A stretch of 64,000 nucleotides of DNA, taken from assembly GCA_028697145.1 (NCBI GenBank), contig JAQVFR010000001.1, positions 156,505 through 220,504 on the forward strand. The letters are read 5' to 3'. Shown one piece after another: positions 9,234 through 19,016 of the stretch. Every line of letters starts with the position of its first letter. Within the stretch, counting starts at the first letter, position 1. Position numbers and translations under genes: made by a program. The notes below the pieces were generated by a model. That model made no database searches. It was not told the DNA's origin and worked only from the letters and a program-made list of their open reading frames with translations. Source of the DNA: Actinomycetota bacterium. GTDB lineage: Bacteria; Actinomycetota; Geothermincolia; Geothermincolales; RBG-13-55-18.

Positions 9234-10253
9234 TCAGGCGCTCCGCCCGATGCGGAGACGCGGCGGGGTCTTCCCCGCGACCAGCGAGGACAGGCCCGAA
9301 ACCGCTATCTGCGCGGCGAACTCCTCCTCCATCTCCCCCGTCTTGATGGCCATATCCACCTCGACCAGCAATGATAAGGCCTTGCGAAGCGTATCTTCAT
9401 CGAGTCTGGACGCCTGCGGCCTGAGCTTTTTGCCCACCATCCATGCCTGGTTTCCGGGCAGCTTCAAATAGTCCACGATATCCGCCTCCCGGCGGCCCTC
9501 CTCGCGCAGGGCGCGGTAGAGGAGTAGCTGCCTGAAGCGCCTGGCCAGGGCGTTGAGAATATAGGTGTACCTCTCGCCCTGCTGCTGCAGTCGGCCCAGC
9601 AGTTTCAGCGCCTGGTCTGCGTCGCCCAGCGCCACGCGGTCCACCAGCTCGAAGATGGACCTCTCGGCGGACGGCGAGACCAGGGACACGACCTCATCGA
9701 GCTCCACCGCCTCCTCGCCCTCGTGATAGAGGCTCACCTTCTCCACCGCCCGCTCAATGGCCATGAGGTCCTCGCCCAGGGCCTCCTGCAGGTAGGCGAT
9801 GGCCTTTCCCGACACCTTCAGCCCCCTCTCCTTGAAGCGGCCGCGTATCCAACCCGGGACCTGGTCCCGGCGCTTGTTTACCTCCCGTACCCTTCCCCCT
9901 TTTTCCACCACCTTGACCAGCGACGAGTTGGACTTGAGATCAACCGCCGCGAGGATGAGCGCGGAGGTATCGGAGGGATTTTCAAGGTAGCGGGCCAGTT
10001 TCTTCACCTCGGCGGCGCCGAGGTTCTGGGCTTCCTTGACGATGACGTACCGCCTGTCCGAGCCGAAGGGGAGCGTCTCCGCCGCCTGCAGGGCGTCCTC
10101 GATGGGCCCGGTCCCGGCCTCGAAGACGTCAAGGTTGAAATCGGCCTCCCCCGCGTCGGCGATCCTGGACTGCACCTTTTTCAGCTCGTCCTCGACCAGG
10201 AGACGGTGATTGCCGTATATCAACAGCACCGCGCCGGCGGTGGGCGGGCTCAT
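9234..10253 (-). CDS. holA: DNA polymerase III delta subunit
   Basis: 339 residues. The N-terminus VLLIYGNHRLLVEDELKKV is the HolA opening pattern (structural P-loop relative without an ATPase motif), followed by LPFGSDRRYVIVKEAQ and the clamp-loader AAA-like fold; the C-terminal helical collar includes RFRQLLLYRAL. It opens the beta clamp within the clamp loader. It lies between the arg operon and comEC; holA next to comEC/comEA is a common arrangement. Confidence 0.92.
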   Translation of the reverse strand: MSPPTAGAVLLIYGNHRLLVEDELKKVQSRIADAGEADFNLDVFEAGTGPIEDALQAAETLPFGSDRRYVIVKEAQNLGAAEVKKLARYLENPSDTSALILAAVDLKSNSSLVKVVEKGGRVREVNKRRDQVPGWIRGRFKERGLKVSGKAIAYLQEALGEDLMAIERAVEKVSLYHEGEEAVELDEVVSLVSPSAERSIFELVDRVALGDADQALKLLGRLQQQGERYTYILNALARRFRQLLLYRALREEGRREADIVDYLKLPGNQAWMVGKKLRPQASRLDEDTLRKALSLLVEVDMAIKTGEMEEEFAAQIAVSGLSSLVAGKTPPRLRIGRSA

Positions 10254-10301
10254 AATGATCCCTCCTGACTCATGACTCCTGAAAAAAGAAGCTGCCGGCC
10301 T

Positions 10302-12572
10302 CTACCGTCTCTCGCACTCGACCCGGTATCCGCCCTGCACCATACGGATTACTATATCACCGTGCCGGTCGGTTCGATAGACGGCGCAGCCAATGCGCCG
10401 CAGGTCCCCGATGGTCTCGCTCGACGGGTGGCCGTAGGGGTTTTCCGCGCCCACGCTGATGACCGCGATGGCGGGATCCACGCGCGAAAAGAACTCCTCG
10501 CTTTCCGCGCAGAACCCGCCGTGATGGGGAACTTTGAGGATATCGCATCTCAGGTCGTCCGCATTCTCCAGCAGCATCCTCTCTCCCTCCTCTCCGACAT
10601 CTCCCGCCAGGAGCATCGAGAACCCCGGGGCGTCGGCGCGCAGCACCAGCGAGTACTCGTTCACCGAAGCGCCCTCGGGTATCTCCCGCGGTGGCGAGCA
10701 GGCCTTCAGCGTCATCTCCCCCAGGGCAATGGAATCACCGGCCCGCATAGTGCGCACGTCCACCCCCATCTCCTCCGCCAGTGACAGGAGCATCCCGGCC
10801 TTCCCGGCGTTCCCGGTGGCGGGATGGACCAGCATCCCCACCTCGCAATCGTCCAGCGCGCCCTCCAGGCCCCCGATATGGTCGGCATCGGGATGGCTCA
10901 CCACCACGGCGTCGATGAAGCGCACTCCGCGCGAGCGCAGATCTGTTGTAAGCACCCTTTCCTCCAACCCCCCGTCCACCAGCACGGTGGTACCCGAGGA
11001 GAGTTGCAGCAGCACCGCGTCTCCCTGTCCCACGTCTATAAAGGTTATGCGTGCCCCGGTATCCGCTCCCAGCGATCCGGATTTCAGGTCCAGCCCGGAG
11101 AAGAGGGCTGCGGCGAGGAGCAGGGCCAGGACCACGCGTCCCGCTCTCCTCCACCTCCCCTTGCCCATCAGGGCGAGGACGAGGACGGGATAATAGGCCG
11201 CGAGCCACAGCGGCGACAGGGGAAATATGCGCAGCGTGGCCCATCCCTGTGACGCCAGGGTCCTGGCCACGGTGAGGATGCCGCGGGACAGGAAGGCCGC
11301 GGCCCGCATAAAGGCTCCGGCTAGGGGCAGTCCCGCCGTCCCGAACAGGGAAGAGAGCATGGACAGGCCCATAACCGCCGGCACCAGGGGCAGGACCAGG
11401 AGGTTGCTGAGGGGAGCGAGCAGGGAGACCTCCCCGAAATGGTGGAGGATGATGGGTCCCACCGCGAGTTGCGCGGCTGCGGTCACCGCCAGCAGGTCGA
11501 GCGCCTTTGACCTGCCAGCTCCCATGAGGGCGCGCACGGGCCGGTGCAACAGGGCTATGCCCATGGCTGCCGCGAAACACAGCTGGAAACTCACTCCGGC
11601 GGCCGCGCCGGGATCATTCCAGACGAGGATGATGACGGCGGCTCCGGTGGCGGGAAGGAGGTCGAAATCCCTGCCCAGCAGATAGGCCGCCGCCGCCAGG
11701 AGGGCCACCACCGTGGCCCTGGTCACGGGGACGGAGAGCCCGACGGCAAGGGCGTAAGTGATGAGTATGGGCGCCTGCGCCGCCAGGACGAGGCGGGGTG
11801 GCAGGCGGGCCCTGCGCCCCAGCCACACCACGAAGCCCGCGAGTATGGCAAGGTGAAGCCCGGAGGCGGCACAGAGATGGATGAGGCCGGTGACCCGGAA
11901 GTCCTTGAGGTCGCGCGCGCGCAACAGGCGGTAATCGCCCAGCGCCATCCCCTGGATGAGGGCGGCCGACGCCTCATCCGGCAAGGCCTCCGTCTGCTCG
12001 CGCATCACGCGGCGATAGCCCAGTGCCGCCCTGATCAGGGGGTTGGACGTATGGGACAGCACCTCCACCTCCTCCGCCACCACGCTGCCCCCTATGCCAC
12101 CCCTTTCTTCTGCGAAGATGAACAGCGGACCCCTGACGCGCAGCCTGTCGCCCCATTGCAGCGCTCCCGAGTCGTCATCCCGCGCGCGCAGCAGGTAACG
12201 GTCCCCAGGCATTGCCGCCTCTCCGCCACAGACCACGGTAACCTCGAAGATATCGAGCACGTCGCCACGGTCACCGCGACAGCCGACGCACACCTCCCCC
12301 TCCAACCACACCTCGCCCGCCGGGCCTCCCCTTCCGCTCCAGTCCGCGGCGCGGGCGTGTCCCAGGTAGAAGCCGGCGCACAGGAAGAGCAGGCAGGCAA
12401 AGGACCAGCCGGCCCTCCAGCCCAGCCTGCGCGCGTACGGCGCGAGCAGGCACGCAGCAGCTCCGGGCGCGAAGACCCACAGCGGCGAAATGCCGGCCTT
12501 CCCCGCCATGCCACCCAGGGCCGCCGCGCAGGCACATGCGAGGAGGCGTGCGCGTATCAGCGATCCTCTCAC
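10302..12572 (-). CDS. comEC: ComEC/Rec2 DNA-uptake channel with metallo-beta-lactamase domain
   Basis: 756 residues. The N-terminus has hydrophobic helices and a soluble DUF4131-like segment; the middle (from about 200) is the multi-spanning competence domain beginning DFRVTGLIHLCAASGLHLAI. The C-terminus is a metallo-beta-lactamase domain with FIDVGQGDAVLL and HPDADHIGG (metal ligands). It moves single-stranded DNA across the membrane in natural transformation. The start is GTG at 12572, 18 bases after comEA. A pilus or ComF is not visible in the window, so actual competence is unproven. Confidence 0.95.
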   Translation of the reverse strand: MRGSLIRARLLACACAAALGGMAGKAGISPLWVFAPGAAACLLAPYARRLGWRAGWSFACLLFLCAGFYLGHARAADWSGRGGPAGEVWLEGEVCVGCRGDRGDVLDIFEVTVVCGGEAAMPGDRYLLRARDDDSGALQWGDRLRVRGPLFIFAEERGGIGGSVVAEEVEVLSHTSNPLIRAALGYRRVMREQTEALPDEASAALIQGMALGDYRLLRARDLKDFRVTGLIHLCAASGLHLAILAGFVVWLGRRARLPPRLVLAAQAPILITYALAVGLSVPVTRATVVALLAAAAYLLGRDFDLLPATGAAVIILVWNDPGAAAGVSFQLCFAAAMGIALLHRPVRALMGAGRSKALDLLAVTAAAQLAVGPIILHHFGEVSLLAPLSNLLVLPLVPAVMGLSMLSSLFGTAGLPLAGAFMRAAAFLSRGILTVARTLASQGWATLRIFPLSPLWLAAYYPVLVLALMGKGRWRRAGRVVLALLLAAALFSGLDLKSGSLGADTGARITFIDVGQGDAVLLQLSSGTTVLVDGGLEERVLTTDLRSRGVRFIDAVVVSHPDADHIGGLEGALDDCEVGMLVHPATGNAGKAGMLLSLAEEMGVDVRTMRAGDSIALGEMTLKACSPPREIPEGASVNEYSLVLRADAPGFSMLLAGDVGEEGERMLLENADDLRCDILKVPHHGGFCAESEEFFSRVDPAIAVISVGAENPYGHPSSETIGDLRRIGCAVYRTDRHGDIVIRMVQGGYRVECERR

Positions 12573-12590
12573 CGCTTCACGTATCCCCCG

Positions 12591-13196
12591 TCATACCTCC
12601 ACCAGGTCGCGGATCTCCTCGAACTTCTTCTCCCCTATGCCCGAAACCCGTTTCAACTCATCCACGCTGCTGAAACCGCCCTTTTTCTCGCGATAGGCGA
12701 TTATGCGGTCCGCGAGCGTCGGCCCGATGCCGGGTAGTCCCTCCAGGCTCCTGCGATCGGCGGTGTTGAGGTTGATCTTTCTCCCCACCTCCCCCGTGCC
12801 GCCCGTCGCCTGCTCTCCTTGTTCTCCCTGCAGGGGCACCTCGACCTTCTGCCCGTCCTGGACCGGCTGAGCGAGGTTCAGCCTCTCCAGGTCCGCCTCG
12901 GGCAGGGGCCCTCCCGCCGCCTCGACGGCGTCGATCACCCGGTCTCCCGGCGCGAGCAGGACCACCCCGGGGTGGGCGACCGCTCCGGACACGTGGACGG
13001 TGAACTCCCGCGGCTCCTCCTGCGCGCTATCGGTCGCGTCTTCGGCCGCCAGGAAATCCGGGGCAGGGCGGGGCTCCGGCCGCAGGAGAAGATACCCCCC
13101 AGCGGCAAGCGCCACCGCCATCACGGCGAGGAGGGCGAGCTGCCAGCGCGGAAGGCTGAACAGCCTGTCCAGGAAATCAAAGAATCGTTCCAGCAT
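12591..13196 (-). CDS. comEA: ComEA-type DNA receptor
   Basis: 201 residues. One membrane helix lies near residues 18-38 (LALLAVMAVALAAGGYLLL). A SLBB domain follows at about 66-122 (FTVHVSGAVAHPGVVLLAPG). The helix-hairpin-helix DNA-binding domain is C-terminal (INLNTADRRSLEGLPGIGPT, then GIGEKKFEEI). ComEA binds incoming double-stranded DNA outside the membrane and delivers it to ComEC, encoded directly downstream. Confidence 0.94.
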   Translation of the reverse strand: MLERFFDFLDRLFSLPRWQLALLAVMAVALAAGGYLLLRPEPRPAPDFLAAEDATDSAQEEPREFTVHVSGAVAHPGVVLLAPGDRVIDAVEAAGGPLPEADLERLNLAQPVQDGQKVEVPLQGEQGEQATGGTGEVGRKINLNTADRRSLEGLPGIGPTLADRIIAYREKKGGFSSVDELKRVSGIGEKKFEEIRDLVEV

Positions 13197-13284
13197 CTCC
13201 CCTGGTCTCCAACCGAGGCGGCGCGGCCGGCGCCTGCGTGGATATGCGTACTGGAGGCGGTCCTCGTGGGGATCGTCCGCTCGC

Positions 13285-15762
13285 TCAGCGGACGACTATG
13301 TTCACGAGCTTGCCCGGAACCGTGACGACCTTGACGATGTCCTTGCCCTGGAGGAGATCGCCGATGCGGGTCGAGGCCATCGCCACCCTCTCCATCTCAT
13401 CGCGGGAGATGCCGGCGTCGACCTCGATGCGCTCCCTGACCTTGCCGTTTATCTGCACCACCATGGTGATGCGTTCCGCGCTGGCCAGGTCGGGATCATA
13501 TTCGGGCCAGGGCTGGGAATGGACGCTGTACTCCCCTCCCAGCTCCTCCCAGAGCTCCTCGGCGATGAAGGGGGCGAAGGGGGCCAGCATCAGGACCAGG
13601 CTGCGCATGGCCTCGTGCCCCTCGAAGGTGTTGAAGGCGTCTGGCGCCTCCTCGATGGCCCTGTACAGCCCGTTGGTGAATTCCATGATGGCGGCTATGG
13701 CCGTGTTGAAGGCGAATCGCTCGATGTCTCCGGTCACCTTCATGATAGTCGCATGGGTGAGGAAGGAAAGCCGCCTCGGGACCTCGGAGTCCTCGGGGAC
13801 CGGTTGGGTCTTGAAGGTGAGGATGCCCAGGTACCTGTCCACGAGGCGCCATACGCGGTTGAGAAAGCGGTGGGCGCCGTCTATGCCCGACTCGCTCCAT
13901 TCCTTGTCCGCCTCGGGCGGGCCTAGAAAGAGGATGAACAGGCGCAGCGTATCCGCCCCGTAGAGCTCGAAGAACTGGTCGGGGGTTATGATGTTGCCCT
14001 TGGACTTGCTCATCTTGGCCCCTCCCATGACCACCATGCCCTGGCAGAGCAGGTTGGTGAAGGGCTCGTCGAAGCCCACCAGCCCCAGGTCCTTCAGCAC
14101 CTTGGTGAAGAAGCGCGAGTAGAGCAGGTGCATGATGGCGTGCTCGATGCCCCCGATGTACTGGTCCACCGGAAGCCAGTAGCGTACCGCGTCGGCGTCG
14201 AAGGGCCGCGTGTCGTCCCGCGGGCTGGCGTAGCGGATATAGTACCAGGAGGAATCGACGAAGGTGTCCATGGTGTCGGTCTCCCGCACCGCCGCGCCGC
14301 CGCAAGAGGGACAGGTGGTGTTGCGGAACTCATGCGAGCGCTCGAGCGGCGAGGGGCCCTCGAAGATGAACTGCACGTCCTCGGGGAGGAGCACCGGCAG
14401 GTCGGCGTCGGGCACCGGCACCGTTCCGCACTCGTCGCAGTAGACGATGGGAATGGGAACCCCCCAGTAGCGCTGGCGCGAGATGAGCCAGTCTCGCAGG
14501 CGGTAGTTTACCGTTCTCCTTCCCCAACCCCTCTCCTCCAGGTAATCGGGGACCAGCTCCAGCTTGCCCTTCTCGCTGTCGCTTCCGTCGAAATAGTCGG
14601 AATTGACCATGGTGCCGGGGTCCACGTAGGCCTCGGTCATGGTCTGCGGGTCCAGCGCCTCCCCCGGCGGCTGTATGACCACCCTTATGGGCAGGCCGTA
14701 TTTGCGGGCGAACTCGAAGTCCCGCTGGTCGTGGGCGGGTACGGCCATGACCGCCCCGGTGCCGTACTCCATGAGCACGAAGTTGGCGGCCCAGATCGGG
14801 ACCTCCTCCCCGTTAACCGGATTTACCGCGTAGGCGCCGGTGAAGACGCCGTCCTTCTCCGTCTCCATGGCCGTGCGCTCGATGTCGGAGACGCCGCGCA
14901 GCCGCTCGCGGAAGGCCTCGAGGTCCTTCTCGTACGGCGTGCCGCGGGTCAGCTCGTCGGCCAGGGGATGCTCCGGAGCGAGCAGGAAGAAGGTCACCCC
15001 CCACAGGGTGTCCGGCCGCGTGGTGAAGATGGGCATCTCCCTTCCCGCCCCGCCCAGGCGGAAGACCACCTCGCATCCCTCGCTGCGCCCTATCCAGTTG
15101 CGCTGCATGGTGAGGACGCCCTCCGGCCACCCGGAGAGCTGATCCATGTCCGCCAGCAGCCTCTCGGCGTAAGCGGTGATGCGGAAGAACCACTGGCTCA
15201 ACATCTTCTGGATCACCAGGGTATCGCAGCGTTCGCAGCGGCCGTTTATTACCTGCTCGTTGGCGAGGACGGTGCGGCAGGACGGGCACCAGTTAGCCCT
15301 AGCCTCGTCCTTGTACGCCAGACCTGTTTCAAAGAACCTGAGGAAGAGCCACTGCGTCCAGCGGTAGTAATCCGGGGAGTTGGTGGCCAGCTCGCGTCCC
15401 CAGTCGTAGGAATAGCCCAGGCGCTGCAGGCCCTCCTTGAGCAGGGCGATGTTCCCGTGGGTGTACTCGGCGGGATGCACACCCGAGCGGATGGCGGCGT
15501 TTTCCGCCGGCAGCCCGAAGCCGTCCCATCCCATGGGGTGAAGCACGTTCACGCCCCTGCGGCGCAGGTAGCGCGCGAGCACGTCGCCGAGGTTATAGTT
15601 GGCCACGTGGCCTATGTGGGCCGGGCCGGAAGGGTAAGGAAACATTACCAGCACGTATTTCTTTTCCCGCCCCGGGTCCTCGCTTGTCGCGTAGAGGCCG
15701 GTCTCCTCCCAGCGGCGTCTCCACTTCTCCTCGATGCTCTTGAAGTCGTATTTCTCTCCCAT
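13285..15762 (-). CDS. leuS: Leucyl-tRNA synthetase
   Basis: 825 residues, full length. The HIGH motif is [13 protein letters not shown] near residue 50 and the KMSKS motif is [12 protein letters not shown] Zn-ribbon-like pair CPSC and CERC is present near residues 178-198, and CPSCGG in the editing region. It charges tRNA-Leu. AGGAAG lies before the ATG. A strong promoter is visible about 155 bases upstream. The C-terminal end [14 protein letters not shown] is typical of bacterial LeuS. Confidence 0.98.
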   Translation of the reverse strand: MGEKYDFKSIEEKWRRRWEETGLYATSEDPGREKKYVLVMFPYPSGPAHIGHVANYNLGDVLARYLRRRGVNVLHPMGWDGFGLPAENAAIRSGVHPAEYTHGNIALLKEGLQRLGYSYDWGRELATNSPDYYRWTQWLFLRFFETGLAYKDEARANWCPSCRTVLANEQVINGRCERCDTLVIQKMLSQWFFRITAYAERLLADMDQLSGWPEGVLTMQRNWIGRSEGCEVVFRLGGAGREMPIFTTRPDTLWGVTFFLLAPEHPLADELTRGTPYEKDLEAFRERLRGVSDIERTAMETEKDGVFTGAYAVNPVNGEEVPIWAANFVLMEYGTGAVMAVPAHDQRDFEFARKYGLPIRVVIQPPGEALDPQTMTEAYVDPGTMVNSDYFDGSDSEKGKLELVPDYLEERGWGRRTVNYRLRDWLISRQRYWGVPIPIVYCDECGTVPVPDADLPVLLPEDVQFIFEGPSPLERSHEFRNTTCPSCGGAAVRETDTMDTFVDSSWYYIRYASPRDDTRPFDADAVRYWLPVDQYIGGIEHAIMHLLYSRFFTKVLKDLGLVGFDEPFTNLLCQGMVVMGGAKMSKSKGNIITPDQFFELYGADTLRLFILFLGPPEADKEWSESGIDGAHRFLNRVWRLVDRYLGILTFKTQPVPEDSEVPRRLSFLTHATIMKVTGDIERFAFNTAIAAIMEFTNGLYRAIEEAPDAFNTFEGHEAMRSLVLMLAPFAPFIAEELWEELGGEYSVHSQPWPEYDPDLASAERITMVVQINGKVRERIEVDAGISRDEMERVAMASTRIGDLLQGKDIVKVVTVPGKLVNIVVR

Positions 15763-15915
15763 TGTCTTCCTGTAATCTCGGGCGCTAAAGTGATCGGCGA
15801 TAACGGTGTACCGCTCTTCGGCCTTCTGCCGCGCTACAGTAAAGGTAAATTATGCTTGCTTGCGGCGCAAGTCGGATGCCGTGCCGCCGGGTCCCCGGCT
15901 CCAGCGACCGTGAGG

Positions 15916-15944
15916 ATTATATTATAGTTATATAACTTTAGCAA
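15916..15944 (-). promoter_or_regulatory. Sigma-70-type promoter of leuS
   Basis: On the minus strand TTGCTA (15944-15939) is followed after 17 bases by TATAAT (15921-15916). A second TATAAT overlaps at 15926-15921. The predicted transcript starts near 15909 and has about 147 bases of leader before leuS. I looked for a T-box in this leader and did not find its conserved core. Confidence 0.7.
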
Positions 15945-16015
15945 GTTGAATCCTGGCAATCGTCCCCACTCTCCCGCCGCGGGCTTTCCGCTCTCTCCCG
16001 GCCACCGTGAGGCGG

Positions 16016-16999
16016 TCATGACGCCGGCTCGGCCTCGCCCCGGCGCCGTTCCACCTCCACCAACTCGCGCGGGGCCAAGGGTTTCTTGCCCTTACCGTAA
16101 ACGCCCAGGAGTCGCGCCGCTTCGGCGATCTCCCTGCGATTCGGGGAGGCGCCGCGGGGATAGGCGCGGAGCAGCGCCGTGGGTCCGGGAGCGTCCCTCT
16201 CCCTCAGAAGCCTGTCCGACGGCAGCGCAAGCTCCACGAGGCGCATGTTCTCCTCGTGACGGCGCCCGAGGACGATAAGGGTGCTTCCCGACCAGAAGAT
16301 ACGCCCCGCTCTGACCGCCTCCACATCCGAGCCGTCGAAGGCGGGGACCCTCGACATCAGCTCCTTCAGGCGCCCGCTGAAGGAGGCATCGGTCAGCAGG
16401 CACCCCCCCGCCGGGCTCTGGTATTCCCCTATGCCCCATTCCTCCGCGAGGTCCATCTGGCGTCGCCGCGATCGCCCTGACAGGTCGAGTAAGCACTCCC
16501 GGTCCACCCATCCCTCCTTCTCCGGCCTGGTCTCAGGCAGAAGCCTGGCGGAAAGAGGGCGCAGGAGAAGCTCCCCGGCGCCGGAGGCCCCCGCCACCAG
16601 GTCCAGGGCCTGGCGGTTCTGGCTCTTTGGCCGCTCCCCCAACACCTCGCCCGTGGCTATGAAATCCGCCTCGAGTCCATCCATCAGTTCCGCCGCAACG
16701 CGGACCATGAGGGCATGGCAGTCTATACATGGGTTCATGTTCTTGCCGTATCCATAGCGGGGTCTCCTGACGACCTCGAGGTGCCTGGACGTTATATCCA
16801 CCACCTCCAGCTCGATGCCCATCCTCGCCGCCGCCTCCTCGGCCGCGGCGCTCCCGAAGAACGGCGACGTGAAGGTCATGCCGGTCACCTCCAGCCCACA
16901 CCGCCGCAGCAATTCCACCGCCAGCACGGAATCGAGCCCACCGGAGAAGAGCACCAGGGCTCTGCGCTTTGCGCACGATCCTTTTCCGTTCTCAGCCAT
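16016..16999 (-). CDS. PP-loop ATPase, ThiI/MnmA-like tRNA thiolation protein
   Basis: 327 residues. The PP-loop LVLFSGGLDSVLAVELL is at residues 15-31, and a family-typical CIDCH is near residue 92, within YGYGKNMNPCIDCHALM. A second half with SPAGGCLLTD and a basic C-terminal segment follows. Such proteins adenylate tRNA uridines and transfer sulfur; the CxxC pair may carry a persulfide or an iron-sulfur cluster. It is not canonical MnmA or ThiI in length, and the exact modified base is unknown. AGGAAGG precedes the ATG. It stands alone between leuS and an MFS gene. Confidence 0.75.
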   Translation of the reverse strand: MAENGKGSCAKRRALVLFSGGLDSVLAVELLRRCGLEVTGMTFTSPFFGSAAAEEAAARMGIELEVVDITSRHLEVVRRPRYGYGKNMNPCIDCHALMVRVAAELMDGLEADFIATGEVLGERPKSQNRQALDLVAGASGAGELLLRPLSARLLPETRPEKEGWVDRECLLDLSGRSRRRQMDLAEEWGIGEYQSPAGGCLLTDASFSGRLKELMSRVPAFDGSDVEAVRAGRIFWSGSTLIVLGRRHEENMRLVELALPSDRLLRERDAPGPTALLRAYPRGASPNRREIAEAARLLGVYGKGKKPLAPRELVEVERRRGEAEPAS

Positions 17000-17101
17000 A
17001 CCGCCTTCCTCGCCGTCATTCCTTTGACATAGCTAAGTATACCCTCAGAAATGTCCGCCCGAGGTTTTCGCGACCAGGGCGAGCACAGGACGTAAGGGGC
17101 G

Positions 17102-18253
17102 CTAAAGGCTTTCGTATACCTTCCAGGCCAGGAAGACCAGGGGGACCGAGAGGATGATCATGGTGGTGGGGAGGCCGTGCCTGGAGGCCAGAAAACCTCC
17201 CGCGGCCGGACCTAGCAGATACCCGATAGCCCAGGCCATGTTGAACAGGCCAAAGGCCGTGCCGTAGGCTTCGCCCTTTTCTCCGCCGCCTATCCTGTCG
17301 GCGATGAGCGGGAGGGTGGGGGTCTCGAAGAAAGCTATGGCTATGCCGTACGCGGCGAAGAGCACGGCGATCAGGGCCAGGTTTCCCGCGAAGACCAGTA
17401 TGGGCGCGGCAAGCGCCGTGGCGAGCAGACCGCCGGCCATCAATCCTTTCCTGCCGAAACGGTCCGCCAGGCTTCCCACCACCGGGCTGGAGAGGGAATA
17501 CGCCAGCACGGTCAGGGCGAAAAGGAGGCCGATACCGCTGCTGCCCAAGCCCAGGTTCTCCTCGAGATACACAGGGAAGAGGGGCTCAAGCACGCCCAGA
17601 CTGACCGTGCCCATCATCACGATAATCAGGGTGAGCGCAATGCCCGGGCGGGTCAATACCGCGCGCGCCATCCCCCTGTATCCCCCCATGTTCCCCCGCG
17701 GGGCAAGCCTCTTGAGTTCCCGGCTGAACAGGGCGAAAAGACCTGCTCCCGCGCATATCGCCGCTACGAGGAGGAAGGGGGCCTTGTACCCGATATGATC
17801 GTAGAGTATCCCGCCCAACGCGGGCCCGGCTATGGACCCCGCACCCATTGCGCCCATCACCACGCCCATCCCCTGCCCTCTCTCTCCCGCGGGATAAACG
17901 TCCGCTATAATGGCGAGCCCCACCGACCAGTTTGCCGCGGCGGTGACCCCGTCGAGGAAGCGGGAGAGAAAGAGCGAGGTATAGGTGGTGGAATAGGCGT
18001 AGAGGACGAAGGCGCCCGCCATGGCCAGCATGCCGAAGACCAGAAAAGGGCGGCGTCCGAGGCGGTCCGAGATGAGGCCGAACGGCAGGGCCGCTACGAT
18101 GTTTCCCAGGGCATAAGAGGCGAAGAGCATTCCCAGGGCCAGTTCGTTGACGCCGAGATCCCTGGCGTAGACGGGCATCACCGGGACCACCACGCCGTAC
18201 CCGAGGCTGTCCACAAAGATGACCACGCACACCAGGACGAGGAGCTTCTTCAT
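17102..18253 (-). CDS. MFS family exporter
   Basis: About 383 residues from ATG at 18253, with AAAGGA 5 bases upstream; another ATG 6 bases earlier overlaps that site. Twelve hydrophobic segments can be followed. The MFS motif A appears twice as expected, GLISDRLGRRPFLV after helix 2 and GSLADRFGRKGLM after helix 8. This pattern belongs to DHA1-type drug/metabolite proton antiporters. The substrate cannot be read from the sequence, and the neighbours give no clue. Confidence 0.88.
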   Translation of the reverse strand: MKKLLVLVCVVIFVDSLGYGVVVPVMPVYARDLGVNELALGMLFASYALGNIVAALPFGLISDRLGRRPFLVFGMLAMAGAFVLYAYSTTYTSLFLSRFLDGVTAAANWSVGLAIIADVYPAGERGQGMGVVMGAMGAGSIAGPALGGILYDHIGYKAPFLLVAAICAGAGLFALFSRELKRLAPRGNMGGYRGMARAVLTRPGIALTLIIVMMGTVSLGVLEPLFPVYLEENLGLGSSGIGLLFALTVLAYSLSSPVVGSLADRFGRKGLMAGGLLATALAAPILVFAGNLALIAVLFAAYGIAIAFFETPTLPLIADRIGGGEKGEAYGTAFGLFNMAWAIGYLLGPAAGGFLASRHGLPTTMIILSVPLVFLAWKVYESL

Positions 18254-18412
18254 CGCCATCCTTTCCCACCTGGCCGTAAACGGCCGCGAGAAAGCCGCTT
18301 TGCTATTATTGCACGAAGGCCTGGTGGTATCCTCCACGGCTTTGGCCTCGTTTTCCCGCAGCCCCTGGAAGCCGGCATAATCGACGCGTCCCGGACTTCG
18401 CCGCCCCGGGTG

Positions 18413-18425
18413 TAGAATAACGGTA
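18413..18425 (+). promoter_or_regulatory. Leaderless-type -10 element before the duplicated-repeat gene
   Basis: TAGAAT at 18413-18418 ends 6 bases before the ATG at 18425, so transcription would begin at the start codon. No Shine-Dalgarno sequence is present. Leaderless messages are common in Actinobacteria. Confidence 0.55.
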
Positions 18426-18991
18426 TGGAAGACGAGCTTCGCCCCACGGATTTCGTAGACTATCAGGTCGTTTTCTCCGGGGCCCTTATCCTGGTCGGCA
18501 AGGGTCTGGCTGTATCGGAAGCCCTGGAATCATGCCTGAGAGAGAGCTATCCGCTCACCTACAGGGAAATGGTTGTCGAGGCCAGGTCCATGCTCGCCCG
18601 CCTCAAGCGCGAACGGGAGTGGGGTTCCCTGCGGGCGCTGAGGGAACTCGCGGACAGGCCCGGCCTTGCCGACATGATGCGCAGGGAGAGGACCGACGCG
18701 GAAGGCTACCAGGGCAGCCCCGGGGGCAAGCACCCCGAGGCCATCGCCGATTATCCCCGCATCTTCGCCCTCGCCCAGCGCAAGCGCAAATCGGGGTTCT
18801 CCCTCGACGACTCCCTGGAGATGGCGGTGCGCGAGCTGTATCCCCAGACCTACCGCAAGGTGCTCGAGGCCGCCCGCTTCTACGTAAGCCTGGCGGCGCG
18901 CAAGCGAGGCGAGCACGAGATGCGCGCCCTGCGGGAACTCGCGGAGGATCCGTTTCTCTTCTCCCGGCTCGAGGACTCGCTGCCGGAATGA
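18425..18991 (+). CDS. Uncharacterised protein made of two internal repeats
   Basis: 188 residues, no signal peptide or membrane helix. Residues about 12-82 and 110-179 are two copies of one roughly 70-residue helical unit. Shared positions include DY at the start, L-x4-RE-x-YP-x-TYR in the middle, then EAR followed by R-x3 and RALRELA near the end. A charged linker (residues 84-106) joins them. I do not recognise the family. Conservation between the two halves supports a real protein. It is preceded by a -10 box at leaderless distance and followed by no plus-strand partner, so it is probably monocistronic. Confidence 0.8.
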   Translation: MEDELRPTDFVDYQVVFSGALILVGKGLAVSEALESCLRESYPLTYREMVVEARSMLARLKREREWGSLRALRELADRPGLADMMRRERTDAEGYQGSPGGKHPEAIADYPRIFALAQRKRKSGFSLDDSLEMAVRELYPQTYRKVLEAARFYVSLAARKRGEHEMRALRELAEDPFLFSRLEDSLPE

Positions 18992-19016
18992 TGCTCGCGC
19001 ATCCCGGCGTCCTCCT

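Noticed and set aside
15763..15915. T-box leader before leuS
   Set aside because: The conserved T-box core and a specifier loop are not visible in the leader.
17024..17052. Plus-strand promoter beginning TTGACA near 17024
   Set aside because: No -10 at the right distance (AGAAAT) and no plus-strand gene downstream.
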